From: Azospirillum picis
GTDB lineage: Bacteria > Pseudomonadota > Alphaproteobacteria > Azospirillales > Azospirillaceae
Direction: 5' to 3'
Assembly: GCF_017876115.1 (NCBI RefSeq)
Contig: NZ_JAGINO010000004.1
Location: 186,001-250,000, forward strand
Length of the DNA stretch: 64,000 nucleotides
In this document: piece by piece, positions 7,904-16,214 of the stretch
How positions within the stretch are numbered: position 1 is the first letter of the stretch
Layout: each line of letters opens with the position of its first letter
Translations under genes and position numbers: made by a program
Notes under the pieces: model-generated
The model's database searches: none
What the model saw: the letters and a program-made list of their open reading frames with translations, nothing else
What the model was told of the DNA's origin: nothing

Positions 7904-10182
7904 TCGCGAAACCGACCATTCCCGACCTCCTCGACCAGTCGCCGGACCGTCCGGGCGCCCAGATCGGCAAGCCGGTCAGCCGCGTCGACGGCCGCCTGAA
8001 GGTGACCGGCGCCGCCAAATACGCGGCCGAGTTCAACACCCCCGGCCTCGTCCACGGCTACATCCTGTCGAGCGCCGTCGCCCGCGGGCGCATCCTGCGC
8101 ATGGACACCGCCAGGGCGCTGGCATTGCCCGGCGTGCTCCAGGTCTTCACCCACGAGAACCGCCCGAGCCTGCCGTGGTTCGACCGCCGCTGGAAGGACG
8201 ACGACGCGCCGAAGGGCTCGCCCTTCCGGCCGCTCTACGACGCGACCATCCACCATGCCCTCCAGCCCATCGCGCTGGTGGTGGCGGAGAGCTTCGAGCT
8301 GGCGCGCTACGCCGCCCGGCTGATCCATGTCGAGTATGAGGCCGACCCGCACCAGACCGACCTGCAGGCCGCCAGCGCCGCCGCCTTCACGCCCGGCAAG
8401 GACAAGGGCGGATTCGAGCCGCCCCCCAAGCCGCGCGGCGACGCCGACCGGGCGCTGGCCGAGGCCGAGGTCAGCGTCGACCTGGAGTTCACCCAGGCGG
8501 TCGAGCATCACAACCCCATGGAGATGCACGCCTCCACCGTCGTCTACCACAATGACGGCACCCTGACCGTCCATGACAAGACGCAAGGGCCGCTGAACAC
8601 CCAGACCTACGTCTGCAACGTCTTCGGCCTGCCCAAGGAGGCGGTGCGGGTGATCAGCCCCTTCGTCGGCGGCGCCTTCGGCTCCGGCCTGCGGCCGCAG
8701 CACCAGCTCTTCATGGCGATGCTGGCGGCGACCACGCTGAAGCGGTCGGTGCGGGTCGAGCTGTCGCGCCCGCAGATGTTCAGCTTCGGCCACCGGCCGG
8801 AGACATTGCAGCGCGTGGCGCTCGGCGCGCGCAAGGACGGCACGCTCACCGCCATCATCCACGAGGCGGTGCAGGAGACCTCGCAGACCGAGAACTATGT
8901 CGAGGTGGTGGTCAACTGGTCGGGCCAGCAATACAAGTGCGACAATGTCCGGCTCGACTACAAGCTGGCGCGGATGGACACCCACACCCCGCTCGACCAG
9001 CGCGCCCCGGGGGCGGCGACCGGCGTCCCGGCGCTGGAGATCGCCATGGACGAACTGGCCGCCAGGCTCGGCATGGATCCGCTGGAGCTGCGGCTCAGGA
9101 ACTACACCGAGATCGACCCCAACACCGGCAAGCCCTTCTCCAGCAAGGAGCTGCGCGCCTGCTTCCGCCAGGGGGCGGAGCGCTTCGGCTGGAGCCGGCG
9201 CAACCCGGTGCCGCGCTCGATGCGCCAGGGGCGGCAGCTCATCGGCTGGGGCATGGCCACCGGCGTCTGGGACGCCATGCAGGGGCAGGCGTCGGCCCGC
9301 GCGCGCCTGGGCATCGACGGCACGCTGACGGTCGGCAGCGCCACCGCCGACATCGGCCCCGGCACCTACACGGCGATGACGCAGATCGCCGCCGACGTGC
9401 TGGGCCTGCCGCTCGACAAGGTGTCCTTCCAGCTCGGCGACAGCAACCTGCCGATGGCGCCGCTGCAGGGCGGTTCCTGGACGGTGTCGTCGGTCGGCTC
9501 GGCGGTCAAGGCGGTCTGCGACCGGCTGCGCGAGCGGCTGGCCAAGCTCGCCACCGGCTTGAACGACGGGCCGCTGAAGGGCCTGAAGGCCGGCGATCTC
9601 GACTTCGCCGGCGGCTTCCTGGTCGCCAGGTCCGACCCGTCCTGGCGCCTGTCGATCACCGAGGTGATGCGCGCCAACGACCTGCTGGTCCTGGAGGAGG
9701 AGGCGCTGTCGGTTCCCTATTACAAGGCGCAGATGCAGCACAAGGCCGGCACCCATTCGGCGGTCTTCGCCGAGGTGCGGGTCGACGAGGATCTGGGCAC
9801 CGTCCAGGTCACCCGCGTGGTCAGCGCCGTGGCGGCCGGGCGGATCATCAATCCCAAGACGGCGCGCAGTCAGGTGATGGGGGCGGTGGTCTGGGGCCTG
9901 GGCATGGCGCTGGAGGAGGAGACGATGACCGACCAGCGCCTCGGCCGCTTCATGAACCACGACTTCGCCGAATACCACATCCCGGTGAACGCCGACGTCC
10001 ACGACATCGACGTCATCTTCGTCGAGGAGCATGACGAGGTGGTCAACCCCCTGGGTGCCAAGGGCGTCGGCGAGATCGGCATCGTCGGCGTTCCCGCCGC
10101 CATCGCCAACGCGATCTATCACGCCACCGGCAAGCGCATCTGCGACCTGCCGATCACCGCGGACAAGATCCTGGAGGGGTGA
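7900..10182 (+). CDS. Aldehyde oxidase molybdenum-cofactor subunit (PaoC-like)
   Basis: A 760-residue catalytic subunit of the xanthine oxidase family. Visible signatures are GKPVSRVDGRLKVTGAAKYAAE at the start of the domain (as KPVSR..G..KVTG), GGAFGSGLR, QRAPGAATGVPALE, and the C-terminal GAKGVGEIG, whose Glu is the family's catalytic base. It hydroxylates aldehydes to acids, passing electrons to the Fe-S and FAD subunits. The cofactor in this branch is usually the cytosine dinucleotide form; no maturation gene (xdhC or mocA type) lies next to it. Substrate range is unknown. Confidence 0.92.
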   Translation: MIAKPTIPDLLDQSPDRPGAQIGKPVSRVDGRLKVTGAAKYAAEFNTPGLVHGYILSSAVARGRILRMDTARALALPGVLQVFTHENRPSLPWFDRRWKDDDAPKGSPFRPLYDATIHHALQPIALVVAESFELARYAARLIHVEYEADPHQTDLQAASAAAFTPGKDKGGFEPPPKPRGDADRALAEAEVSVDLEFTQAVEHHNPMEMHASTVVYHNDGTLTVHDKTQGPLNTQTYVCNVFGLPKEAVRVISPFVGGAFGSGLRPQHQLFMAMLAATTLKRSVRVELSRPQMFSFGHRPETLQRVALGARKDGTLTAIIHEAVQETSQTENYVEVVVNWSGQQYKCDNVRLDYKLARMDTHTPLDQRAPGAATGVPALEIAMDELAARLGMDPLELRLRNYTEIDPNTGKPFSSKELRACFRQGAERFGWSRRNPVPRSMRQGRQLIGWGMATGVWDAMQGQASARARLGIDGTLTVGSATADIGPGTYTAMTQIAADVLGLPLDKVSFQLGDSNLPMAPLQGGSWTVSSVGSAVKAVCDRLRERLAKLATGLNDGPLKGLKAGDLDFAGGFLVARSDPSWRLSITEVMRANDLLVLEEEALSVPYYKAQMQHKAGTHSAVFAEVRVDEDLGTVQVTRVVSAVAAGRIINPKTARSQVMGAVVWGLGMALEEETMTDQRLGRFMNHDFAEYHIPVNADVHDIDVIFVEEHDEVVNPLGAKGVGEIGIVGVPAAIANAIYHATGKRICDLPITADKILEG

Positions 10183-10284
10183 AGGCGGGGGGCGCGGCCG
10201 CCGGCAGGCCGGCGAGGCCGGCAAAGGGCGGCAAAGGGCGGCCGGGGCGGCGGGGCATCACGCCGCTCCGCGGCCGGCGCCGGA

Positions 10285-11427
10285 TCAGGCGCGCCGGCCT
10301 CCCTCGCCGCCGGTGAAGAGCCCGATGAGGCCGTGGGGGGCGCGGTCGCCGAGCGTGAGGTCCAGGGTCACGTGCGTTTCGGCCGCCTCCGCAGCACTGC
10401 GCACGAACATCGTGGCTTCGTAGGCGGCGAGCGCCGCCTCGGCGTCCTCCGGGTTCGCGGCGATCGCCAGCCCGAGCTCCGCGCCGTCGAGCATCGCCAG
10501 GTTGGCGCCTTCACCGTTCGGCGGCAGCAGGTGCGCGGCGTCGCCGAGCAGCGTCACGCCCGGCACGCGCTCCCAGCGGTGTCCGTCCGGCAGCGTGTGG
10601 AGCGGGCGCGCGACCGGTGGCGTATCGCTGTCGGTGATCAGCGCGACGAGGGCCGGCGCCCAGCCGGCGAACTCGGCCGCGACCCGTGCTTTCGCATCCG
10701 CGGCATCGGCGACGTCCATGCCGTCCGCCCAGCCCGCCGGGCACCGCAGCATGGCATAGGCGTGAATGACGTTTCCCGCCTCGCGGTGGGCGATGAGCCC
10801 GCGGCCCGGGACGACCGCGTATGCGGCTCCCCTGCCGATCGCCGCCGCCGTCGCCGGATGGCGCGCATCGACATCGTGAAGGTAGGTTTCGACCGAGGTG
10901 AGCCCGGCATAGGTTGGCCGGGCGTCCGAGACGAGCGGGCGGACCCGCGACCAGGCACCGTCCGCGCCGACGAGGATGTCGCTGGTCTCGCGTGAGCCGT
11001 CCGCGAAGGTCAGTTCGTGCCGGCCGCCGCCGAGCCCCCTCACGGCCGCCAGCTTCCGGCCCCAGCGGACGGTTCCCGGCTCCAGCGCATCGAGAAGGAT
11101 GCGGCGGAGATCGCCGCGCAGCACCTCGGGCCGTTGGCCGGTGCCGGTGTCGGGCTGGTCGAACAGCAGGGTGCCGTCGCGGTCGAGCACCCGCGATGCC
11201 TCCGCCCCCTCGTGGATGATCGCGCGGAACGCCTCGGTCAGCCCGGCGATCGCCAGCGCGCGCTGGCCGTTGTGCGGATGGATGTCGAGCTGCCCCCCCT
11301 GCGTGCGGGCCTGCGCCGAGGCGTCCGCCTCATGAACCGTTACGGGGATGCCGTGCCGCTGAAGGACGCGGGCAAGGACGAGGCCGCCGAGACCGGCGCC
11401 CACGATGGTGATGGGTGTCGTCGTCAT
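10285..11427 (-). CDS. TetX-like FAD-dependent monooxygenase
   Basis: A 380-residue class A flavin monooxygenase. It has the GxGxxG motif (VGAGLGGLVLARVL) at the N-terminus, the DG motif GADGAWSRVR in the middle, and the GD motif LLGDAAHLLPPNGEGANLAM near residue 310. The PPNGEGANLAMLDG segment and overall length match the Tet(X)/FAD-monooxygenase group that hydroxylates tetracyclines and similar aromatics. Whether it inactivates any antibiotic cannot be told. The start has AGGATC upstream. It is divergent from a TetR gene with two operator palindromes between them, so it is probably repressed by that regulator and induced by its substrate. Confidence 0.85.
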   Translation of the reverse strand: MTTTPITIVGAGLGGLVLARVLQRHGIPVTVHEADASAQARTQGGQLDIHPHNGQRALAIAGLTEAFRAIIHEGAEASRVLDRDGTLLFDQPDTGTGQRPEVLRGDLRRILLDALEPGTVRWGRKLAAVRGLGGGRHELTFADGSRETSDILVGADGAWSRVRPLVSDARPTYAGLTSVETYLHDVDARHPATAAAIGRGAAYAVVPGRGLIAHREAGNVIHAYAMLRCPAGWADGMDVADAADAKARVAAEFAGWAPALVALITDSDTPPVARPLHTLPDGHRWERVPGVTLLGDAAHLLPPNGEGANLAMLDGAELGLAIAANPEDAEAALAAYEATMFVRSAAEAAETHVTLDLTLGDRAPHGLIGLFTGGEGGRRA

Positions 11428-11445
11428 GATGATCCTGATCGTCTA

Positions 11446-11460
11446 TGGAACGATGTTCCA
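11446..11460. promoter_or_regulatory. TetR-type operator palindrome O1
   Basis: A perfect inverted repeat TGGAACGATGTTCCA, with 6-bp arms around GAT. It lies 19 bases upstream of the monooxygenase start. An identical copy lies 27 bases to the right (centre to centre). Confidence 0.8.
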
Positions 11461-11472
11461 GTACCCAAGTCT

Positions 11473-11487
11473 TGGAACGATGTTCCA
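11473..11487. promoter_or_regulatory. TetR-type operator palindrome O2
   Basis: A second exact copy of TGGAACGATGTTCCA, just upstream of the TetR start. The two sites sit where both divergent promoters should be. This fits joint repression of the monooxygenase and autoregulation. Confidence 0.8.
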
Positions 11488-11498
11488 TCCATGTCAAG

Positions 11499-12242
11499 AT
11501 GCCGCTCATGACGGGCAAGGCACGACAGACGGGACGGCGCGCGGATGCGCTGTCGAAGGAGCGGATCGTGGAGGCGGCGATCGCCATCCTCGACGCCGAA
11601 GGCGAGGGCGCGCTGACCTTCCGCACGCTCGCCGCCCGGCTGGCGACCGGGGCCGGCGCGCTCTACTGGCATGTCGCCGACCGGGGCGAGCTGATGACGG
11701 CGGCGGTCGACCACGTCCTCGCCACGGCCCTGGCCGGCGTGGGGGATGCCGCTGATCCGCGAAGCGCCATCCGCGCCGTCGCGCTGGCGGTGTTCGATGC
11801 GGTCGATGCACACCCCTGGGCCGGCGGGCAGCTTACGCGCGAGCCCTGGCGTCCTGGTGCGCTGCGGCTGTTCGAGGGGATCGGGGCCGCACTCCTCGCG
11901 CTCGGCGTGCCCGAGCGGGCGCGCTTCGACGCCTGGTCGGCGCTGGTGAACTACATCGTCGGCGCCGCCGGCCAGAACGCCGCCAACGCCGTCAGCGCCC
12001 GGTCGCGTCCCACCGGCGCCGACCGGTCGGCCTTCCTCGGCGGCGTGGCCGAACGCTGGGCGCGGCTCGACCCCGCGGAGTATCCATTCGTGCGCGATCT
12101 CGCGGCCCGGATGCGCGACCATGACGACCGCGAGCAGTTCCTCGCCGGCATCGACATCATCGTCGCGGGGATCGAACCCCTTGCACGGCCGCAGCGGTCG
12201 CCGGGCGACGAGGTGACCCACGGCAATCGCATATGGCAATAA
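11499..12242 (+). CDS. TetR family transcriptional regulator
   Basis: A 247-residue regulator with an N-terminal TetR helix-turn-helix (RIVEAAIAILDAEGEGALTFRTLAARLATGAGALYWHVADRGEL, as two helices with ALYWHV recognition) and a divergent ligand-binding domain of the TetR-C type. The in-frame ATG at 11445 lies inside operator O1, so the start at 11499 (or 11508) is preferred; neither has a good Shine-Dalgarno sequence. The last seven codons, including the stop, come from the inverted-repeat element that begins at 12222, so the native C-terminus may have been replaced. It probably controls the divergent TetX-like gene. Confidence 0.85.
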   Translation: MPLMTGKARQTGRRADALSKERIVEAAIAILDAEGEGALTFRTLAARLATGAGALYWHVADRGELMTAAVDHVLATALAGVGDAADPRSAIRAVALAVFDAVDAHPWAGGQLTREPWRPGALRLFEGIGAALLALGVPERARFDAWSALVNYIVGAAGQNAANAVSARSRPTGADRSAFLGGVAERWARLDPAEYPFVRDLAARMRDHDDREQFLAGIDIIVAGIEPLARPQRSPGDEVTHGNRIWQ

Positions 12243-12489
12243 TCGCCCACTCCCGCCCCGGGAGAGGGAGGGGACCCACGAAGTGGGGAGGGTGAGGGGT
12301 GTTCCAAGACCCCGGAACCGCAGGGTTTCTTGCATCACCCCTCACCCTTCCCATGCTCCGCATGGGCCCCGAGGTCGCTCGCAAGGCTCGCGACCGCATT
12401 CCACCTACGACTGCCTTGCAGTCGTCCGGCCTGCGGCCGTCGGTTCCATGCCCTCTCCCGGGGCGGGAGAGGGGCCATATGCGATTGCC
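12222..12489. repeat. 268-bp nested inverted-repeat element (MITE-like)
   Basis: The ends are the perfect 16-bp inverted repeat GGCAATCGCATATGGC (12222-12237) and its complement (12474-12489). Inside these lie a second pair of arms (TCCCGCCCCGGGAGAGGG and its complement). A third pair near the centre is GGAGGGTGAGGGGTG with CACCCCTCACCCTTCC. There is no coding capacity. The left end supplies the TetR stop codon. No target-site duplication could be fixed by eye. Confidence 0.75.
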
Positions 12490-12809
12490 CTGCGAGGCGG
12501 CGTGAGACCTGTTCCGCCTTTGGGCGGAAGGCTCTGGCTTCAGACACTCATGCTTGGCTTGCGGGCGCTGGAGACCGGGTTGCCGCATTGACCGGATCCG
12601 TCGCGGAGTAGTTCCGGTGGCCTTGCCAGGCCGCTCCGTTCGTCATCGATGGTGTCCACCGCCGTCATCAAAGGAAGACGAAAGGAACACGGACGAGCAG
12701 GAACAGGCTCCCTCCGTCGCCGCGCTCGACCGGCCGCCAGCGACCGGCCTGCATCATGGAACCCATGGGCAGGGTACGGCCCGCTCATAAAATTTCAGGC
12801 GTAATTAGT
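12490..12809. other. Non-coding stretch
   Basis: About 320 bases between the inverted-repeat element and the protease promoter. A small hairpin (TTCCGCC and GGCGGAA, 12512-12529) is the only structure. I see no convincing gene. Confidence 0.5.
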
Positions 12810-12838
12810 TTGACTATATCCCGTAATGAGGGTAATTT
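12810..12838 (+). promoter_or_regulatory. Candidate sigma-70 promoter of the sedolisin gene
   Basis: TTGACT at 12810-12815 and TAATTT at 12833-12838 with 17 bases between them. They lie in a conspicuously AT-rich stretch (12785-12910) about 100 bases before the protease start. Confidence 0.45.
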
Positions 12839-12933
12839 CCGCGCAAAAACAACAGCAAGTTCGTGAAATCCCAGAAAGAAAACTACTATTAAGGGATTTT
12901 CCCCTTTCCCAACAGTGCGAGGATGGAAGCCCC

Positions 12934-14618
12934 ATGACCAATGGATTCGTGACGTTGCCGGGAAGCCACCGTGGCCATAAGCCCGCCACCCGGCGGCTTG
13001 GCGGGATCGCGCAGGACGCGACGCTGGAACTGACGATCGCGCTTCGAGGGCCCTCGCTTCCGAAGGCCGACGAGATCGGGCTCAAGCCGATGTCGCGGGA
13101 CGAGGTCGAGGCGGTGCTCCCGGCGTCTGCCGACGACGCCGACAAGGTCGTGAAGGTCCTCGAAGGCTTCGGCTTCCGGATCCTGGACGTGTCGCTGCCA
13201 ACCCGCTCGATCCGCGTGGCCGGCACCGTCGCCTGCGCTGAAGCCGCCTTCAAAGCCAACCTCGCCTTCTACCATGACGACGCCCAGGGCACCTTTCGCG
13301 GTCGCGAGGGCGAGCTTTGCCTGCCGGCGGATCTCGATGGCATCGTGACCGGGGTCTTCGGTCTGGACGAGCGCCGGGTGGCACGGCGCAAGACGGCCGC
13401 CACCGGCACCACCGCAACTGGAACCGCCGCCACCGGAACGGCGGCCGGAACGACCTCCGCCGGGGACCTGGCCGGTCCGGTGACGCCCGCCGACATCGAG
13501 CGCCACTACAATTTTCCGCCGGGCGATGGGGCCGGGCAGCGCATTGCCATCGCCGAATTCGGTGGCGGCTATTTCGATGAGGACCTCACCGAATTCTGCG
13601 CCAGGAACGGCCGTTCGAAGCCGACGGTGCAGACTGTGCCTCTTGGTGCTCCGGCCCTGACGCTGGACCAGATCCTGGCTTTGCCGCCGCACGAGCGCGA
13701 CTCGCAGCTCGAAGACAGCGGCGAGGTGATGATGGACGTGGAAATCGTCGCCGGACTCTGCCCGGCCGCCGATATCCTCGTCTATTTCGCCCCATTCACG
13801 CAGAAGGGCTGGGTCGATCTGCTCGACGCCATCATCAAGGATGCCGCCGACGGCACCCCTCTGACCGTCTCGATCAGTTGGGGCTATCCCGAGGATGTCG
13901 CCGACGGGTTGTCGGCGGCGGCGATCCAGGCCATCGGCCAGAAGTTCCAGACCCTTGCGATGATGGGCGTCACCGTCTGTGTTGCCGCCGGCGACGACGG
14001 CTCGGGGGATAATGTCGAGGACGACCGGGCGCATGTGAATTTTCCTGCGTCCAGCCCCTTCGTCCTGAGCGTCGGCGGCACGATGGCGGCGAGGAGGTCG
14101 TCTGGTGGACCAGCCCCGGCTGGCGGAAGCCCAAAAGCCATGGCGGTGCGACGGGCGGCGGCATCAGCACGGTTTTCCCGCGGCCGGCATGGCAGGCGGT
14201 GCAGGTCTCCTCGCTGAACCAACCCTCCCTCGACGGCCGGGTGGTTCCCGATGTGGCCGGCCTGTCCGGCAATCCCTTCTACTCACTGATCCTGCGTGGC
14301 GCAGAGTCGGCGAACGGGGGCACCAGCGCGTCCGCGCCCATGTGGGCATGCCTGGTCGCCCGCATGAGCGCCCAGTCCCCGGCCGGCGGGCAGAAGCGTT
14401 TCCTTACGCGCCTTCTCTATGAAAAGCTGCCGGACGGTCGGACGGTGGGAAGCGTCGGTTGCCGCCCCATCACCCAGGGCAACAACGCCTCCTATCCTCA
14501 CCCCGGCAAGGGGTACGACGCAGGACCAGGATTCTCCGCCGTGGCCGGCTGGGGCGTCCCGGACGGGCAAGCGCTCCTCACCGCCCTGGAGCAGGTCGGC
14601 ACCGGTGCGTCCGCCTAG
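12934..14618 (+). pseudogene. Sedolisin/kumamolisin-type S53 serine-carboxyl peptidase, frameshifted
   Basis: The first part encodes a pro-kumamolisin activation domain (about residues 25-150), an Ala/Thr/Gly-rich linker, and the start of the S53 catalytic domain. That start includes the Glu-xxx-Asp pair (E264, D268 in GEVMMDVEI) and the oxyanion Asp in AAGDDGSGD. At about 14085 one G appears to be missing (ATG-GC-GGC where ATG-GGC-GGC is expected). The frame then changes, and the rest of the domain, with catalytic Ser in GGTSASAP (14325-14327), continues to a stop at 14618. With the base restored the protein would be about 560 residues. The frame shift could be a real recent mutation or a sequencing error in a G run. 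The ATG at 12934 has a GGA-rich ribosome site; no Sec signal is obvious. Confidence 0.8.
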
Positions 14619-14627
14619 AGTGTGATC

Positions 14628-14651
14628 GTTTCAAGCGGTATCGCCTGAAAC
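14628..14651 (+). terminator. Stem-loop after the sedolisin gene
   Basis: Ten-base arms GTTTCAAGCG and CGCCTGAAAC (one mismatch) with a 4-base loop start 10 bases after the stop. There is no T run, so it is a possible rather than typical terminator. Confidence 0.4.
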
Positions 14652-14732
14652 CTGCTCAAACGGAAAAGGAAAAGCCTGAAGCCTCCGCACAACGCCGTAG
14701 GCGATCGGGAGGCGGTCTGGTCGCATGAGGAT

Positions 14733-14756
14733 CCCCCTCCCGGTGTCGGGAGGGGG
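14733..14756. repeat. Perfect G+C hairpin
   Basis: CCCCCTCCCG and CGGGAGGGGG form a perfect 10-bp stem with a GTGT loop. It resembles the hairpins of the dispersed repeats. It may serve as a bidirectional terminator between the protease and the small minus-strand reading frame. Confidence 0.6.
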
Positions 14757-14772
14757 AAGTGAGCCTCGCGTA

Positions 14773-14919
14773 TCAACCCATGATGTTTTCGTCGACGATA
14801 CGACGACCGAGGTCGGCACGCTGTTCATGATCGGCCTTCGGGGTCTTGGCGATGGTTAAGCCAAGCCCTGATAAAAGAAGGACGCTCAACGACGCGACGG
14901 TGACGAGATTGCAAAGCAT
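14773..14919 (-). CDS. Possible 48-residue single-span membrane protein
   Basis: A short frame with a hydrophobic N-terminal segment (LCNLVTVASLSVLLLSGLGLTIA) and a charged tail (KTPKADHEQRADLGRR). It is preceded by AAGGG nine bases before the ATG. The shape is that of a small inner-membrane or exported peptide. No family was recognised. Codon use is less G+C-biased than in the neighbours. Confidence 0.3.
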   Translation of the reverse strand: MLCNLVTVASLSVLLLSGLGLTIAKTPKADHEQRADLGRRIVDENIMG

Positions 14920-15245
14920 GTGACCAACCCTTTCGATACCTGGCCCTTGAGGATCCGGATCCGTGAATCGCACGATCCCTTCTGCGGTCTTTTCCCGAAC
15001 CTTTGACGTCCGGGACGCCGCGTTTAATCCGCCAGCCTTCCGATGGTGCCGAACCGGATGATCCGCATTACGGAACATATTGATTCCAACATCTTATCGG
15101 CGTGAGCCGCGCGGGAGGCGTGAGATAATCCTACCCGCTGGGTACGGCAATGGATCAAAGATGGATCACGGCGCAGCTCAGGCACTCGTAAACGGCATAA
15201 CAAAAAATTCACCAAACCGTGGCATTGCCTGCAACCCCTCGTCGC
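14920..15245. other. Non-coding stretch
   Basis: About 325 bases of comparatively low G+C with no frame I can support. It precedes dispersed-repeat copy 2 and may contain the promoter of the small minus-strand gene. Confidence 0.4.
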
Positions 15246-15399
15246 CACCCCGTCCGTCCCCCATTTTCCGTGGGAGAGAGAGGGCAGGATGCTTGTCGGC
15301 CTGAACCGATCCGCAGACCGGCGGCAGTCCGCTCTCCCGCCTCGGCCGACCGAAGGTCGGCCCGAAAGCGGGGGAGGGTCGGGGAGGGGGAAAGTCAGC
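15246..15399. repeat. Dispersed palindromic repeat, copy 2 (inverted relative to copy 1)
   Basis: Matches the reverse complement of 5986-6120, including the core GGCAGGATGCTTGTCGGC and TGAACCGATC. It differs by an extra small hairpin (GGCCGACC with GGTCGGCC) inserted in one arm. It lies between the S53 gene and the metallophosphoesterase gene. Confidence 0.8.
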
Positions 15400-15494
15400 T
15401 TACCGATCCCCGGAAACCTGTGCATGCGCGCAACGTCTCCCGGAACGCCACCCGTTCACACACGCGTCGGCTCGCCGGGCGCAAGGCCGGGGAC

Positions 15495-16214
15495 TCAGAC
15501 CCGGATCAGTGCATAGGGCCGGCCGGTGTCCTTCGGGATGGTCTGGGCGACGTTGTAGACGGGGGTGCCGCGCAGCGTGGTGCCGGTATAGCTGCCGTGA
15601 TGCGCATGGCCATGCGCGATGGCACGGACATTGTCGAAGCGGTCGATGGTCTCGGCCAGCCGCGAGGAACCGAGGAAGGGGAAGATCTCCGTCGGCTCGC
15701 CTTCCACCGTCGCCGCGATCGGCGCGTAGTGCAGGACGACGAACACGCGCTCGGTGTCCAACTGCCGGAGTGCGCTTTCCAGCCGCATCGCCTCGTTGAC
15801 CGCCTCGTGCACGAACTGCTTGATCGCCGGCTCGCCGAAGCTGTCCAGCATCCGGTTGCCGAAGCCGCCGCCGAAACCCTTCACCCCGGCGAAGCCGACG
15901 CCCCGGATCTCCAGCGGCGCGCCGTCGAGGAAGCGGACCCCGGCCTGCTCCAGGATGTGCTGGACCTCTTCCAGGTGGCCGCACTCATGGTCGTGGTTGC
16001 CGAACACCGCGACCACCGGAATGCCGATGGCCCGCAGATCCTCGGCGAGGATCTCGGCCTCGCGCGGCTTGCCGTGGTTGGTCAGGTCGCCGCACAGCGC
16101 CAGCACATCGGCTTTGCCGGCGATCTCCTGGAACAGCTCCCGGAAGGGGTGCTGCGAGGTTTCCCCGACATGGATGTCGCCGATGGCGGCGACGGTCAGC
16201 GTGCTGTCAGCCAT
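15495..16214 (-). CDS. Metallophosphoesterase (calcineurin-like)
   Basis: A 239-residue protein with the complete dinuclear metal motif set in order: GDIHVG, CGDLTNHG, FGNHDHE, VLHYAP and HGHAHHG. Such enzymes hydrolyse phosphomonoesters, phosphodiesters or nucleotides; the substrate is unknown. The ATG at 16214 follows GGAGGGCAAGA and overlaps the end of the nucleotidyltransferase gene by 8 bases, so the two are translationally coupled. An ATG six codons upstream is a less likely start. Confidence 0.85.
   Translation of the reverse strand: MADSTLTVAAIGDIHVGETSQHPFRELFQEIAGKADVLALCGDLTNHGKPREAEILAEDLRAIGIPVVAVFGNHDHECGHLEEVQHILEQAGVRFLDGAPLEIRGVGFAGVKGFGGGFGNRMLDSFGEPAIKQFVHEAVNEAMRLESALRQLDTERVFVVLHYAPIAATVEGEPTEIFPFLGSSRLAETIDRFDNVRAIAHGHAHHGSYTGTTLRGTPVYNVAQTIPKDTGRPYALIRV

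Noticed and set aside
10183..10284. GGCAAAGGGCGG direct repeat after the aldehyde oxidase operon
   Set aside because: Only two short copies in low-complexity G+C sequence; no sign of function.
12554..12790. 78-codon plus-strand frame before the sedolisin promoter
   Set aside because: Arg/Pro/His-rich composition typical of non-coding G+C-rich DNA, and no ribosome site.
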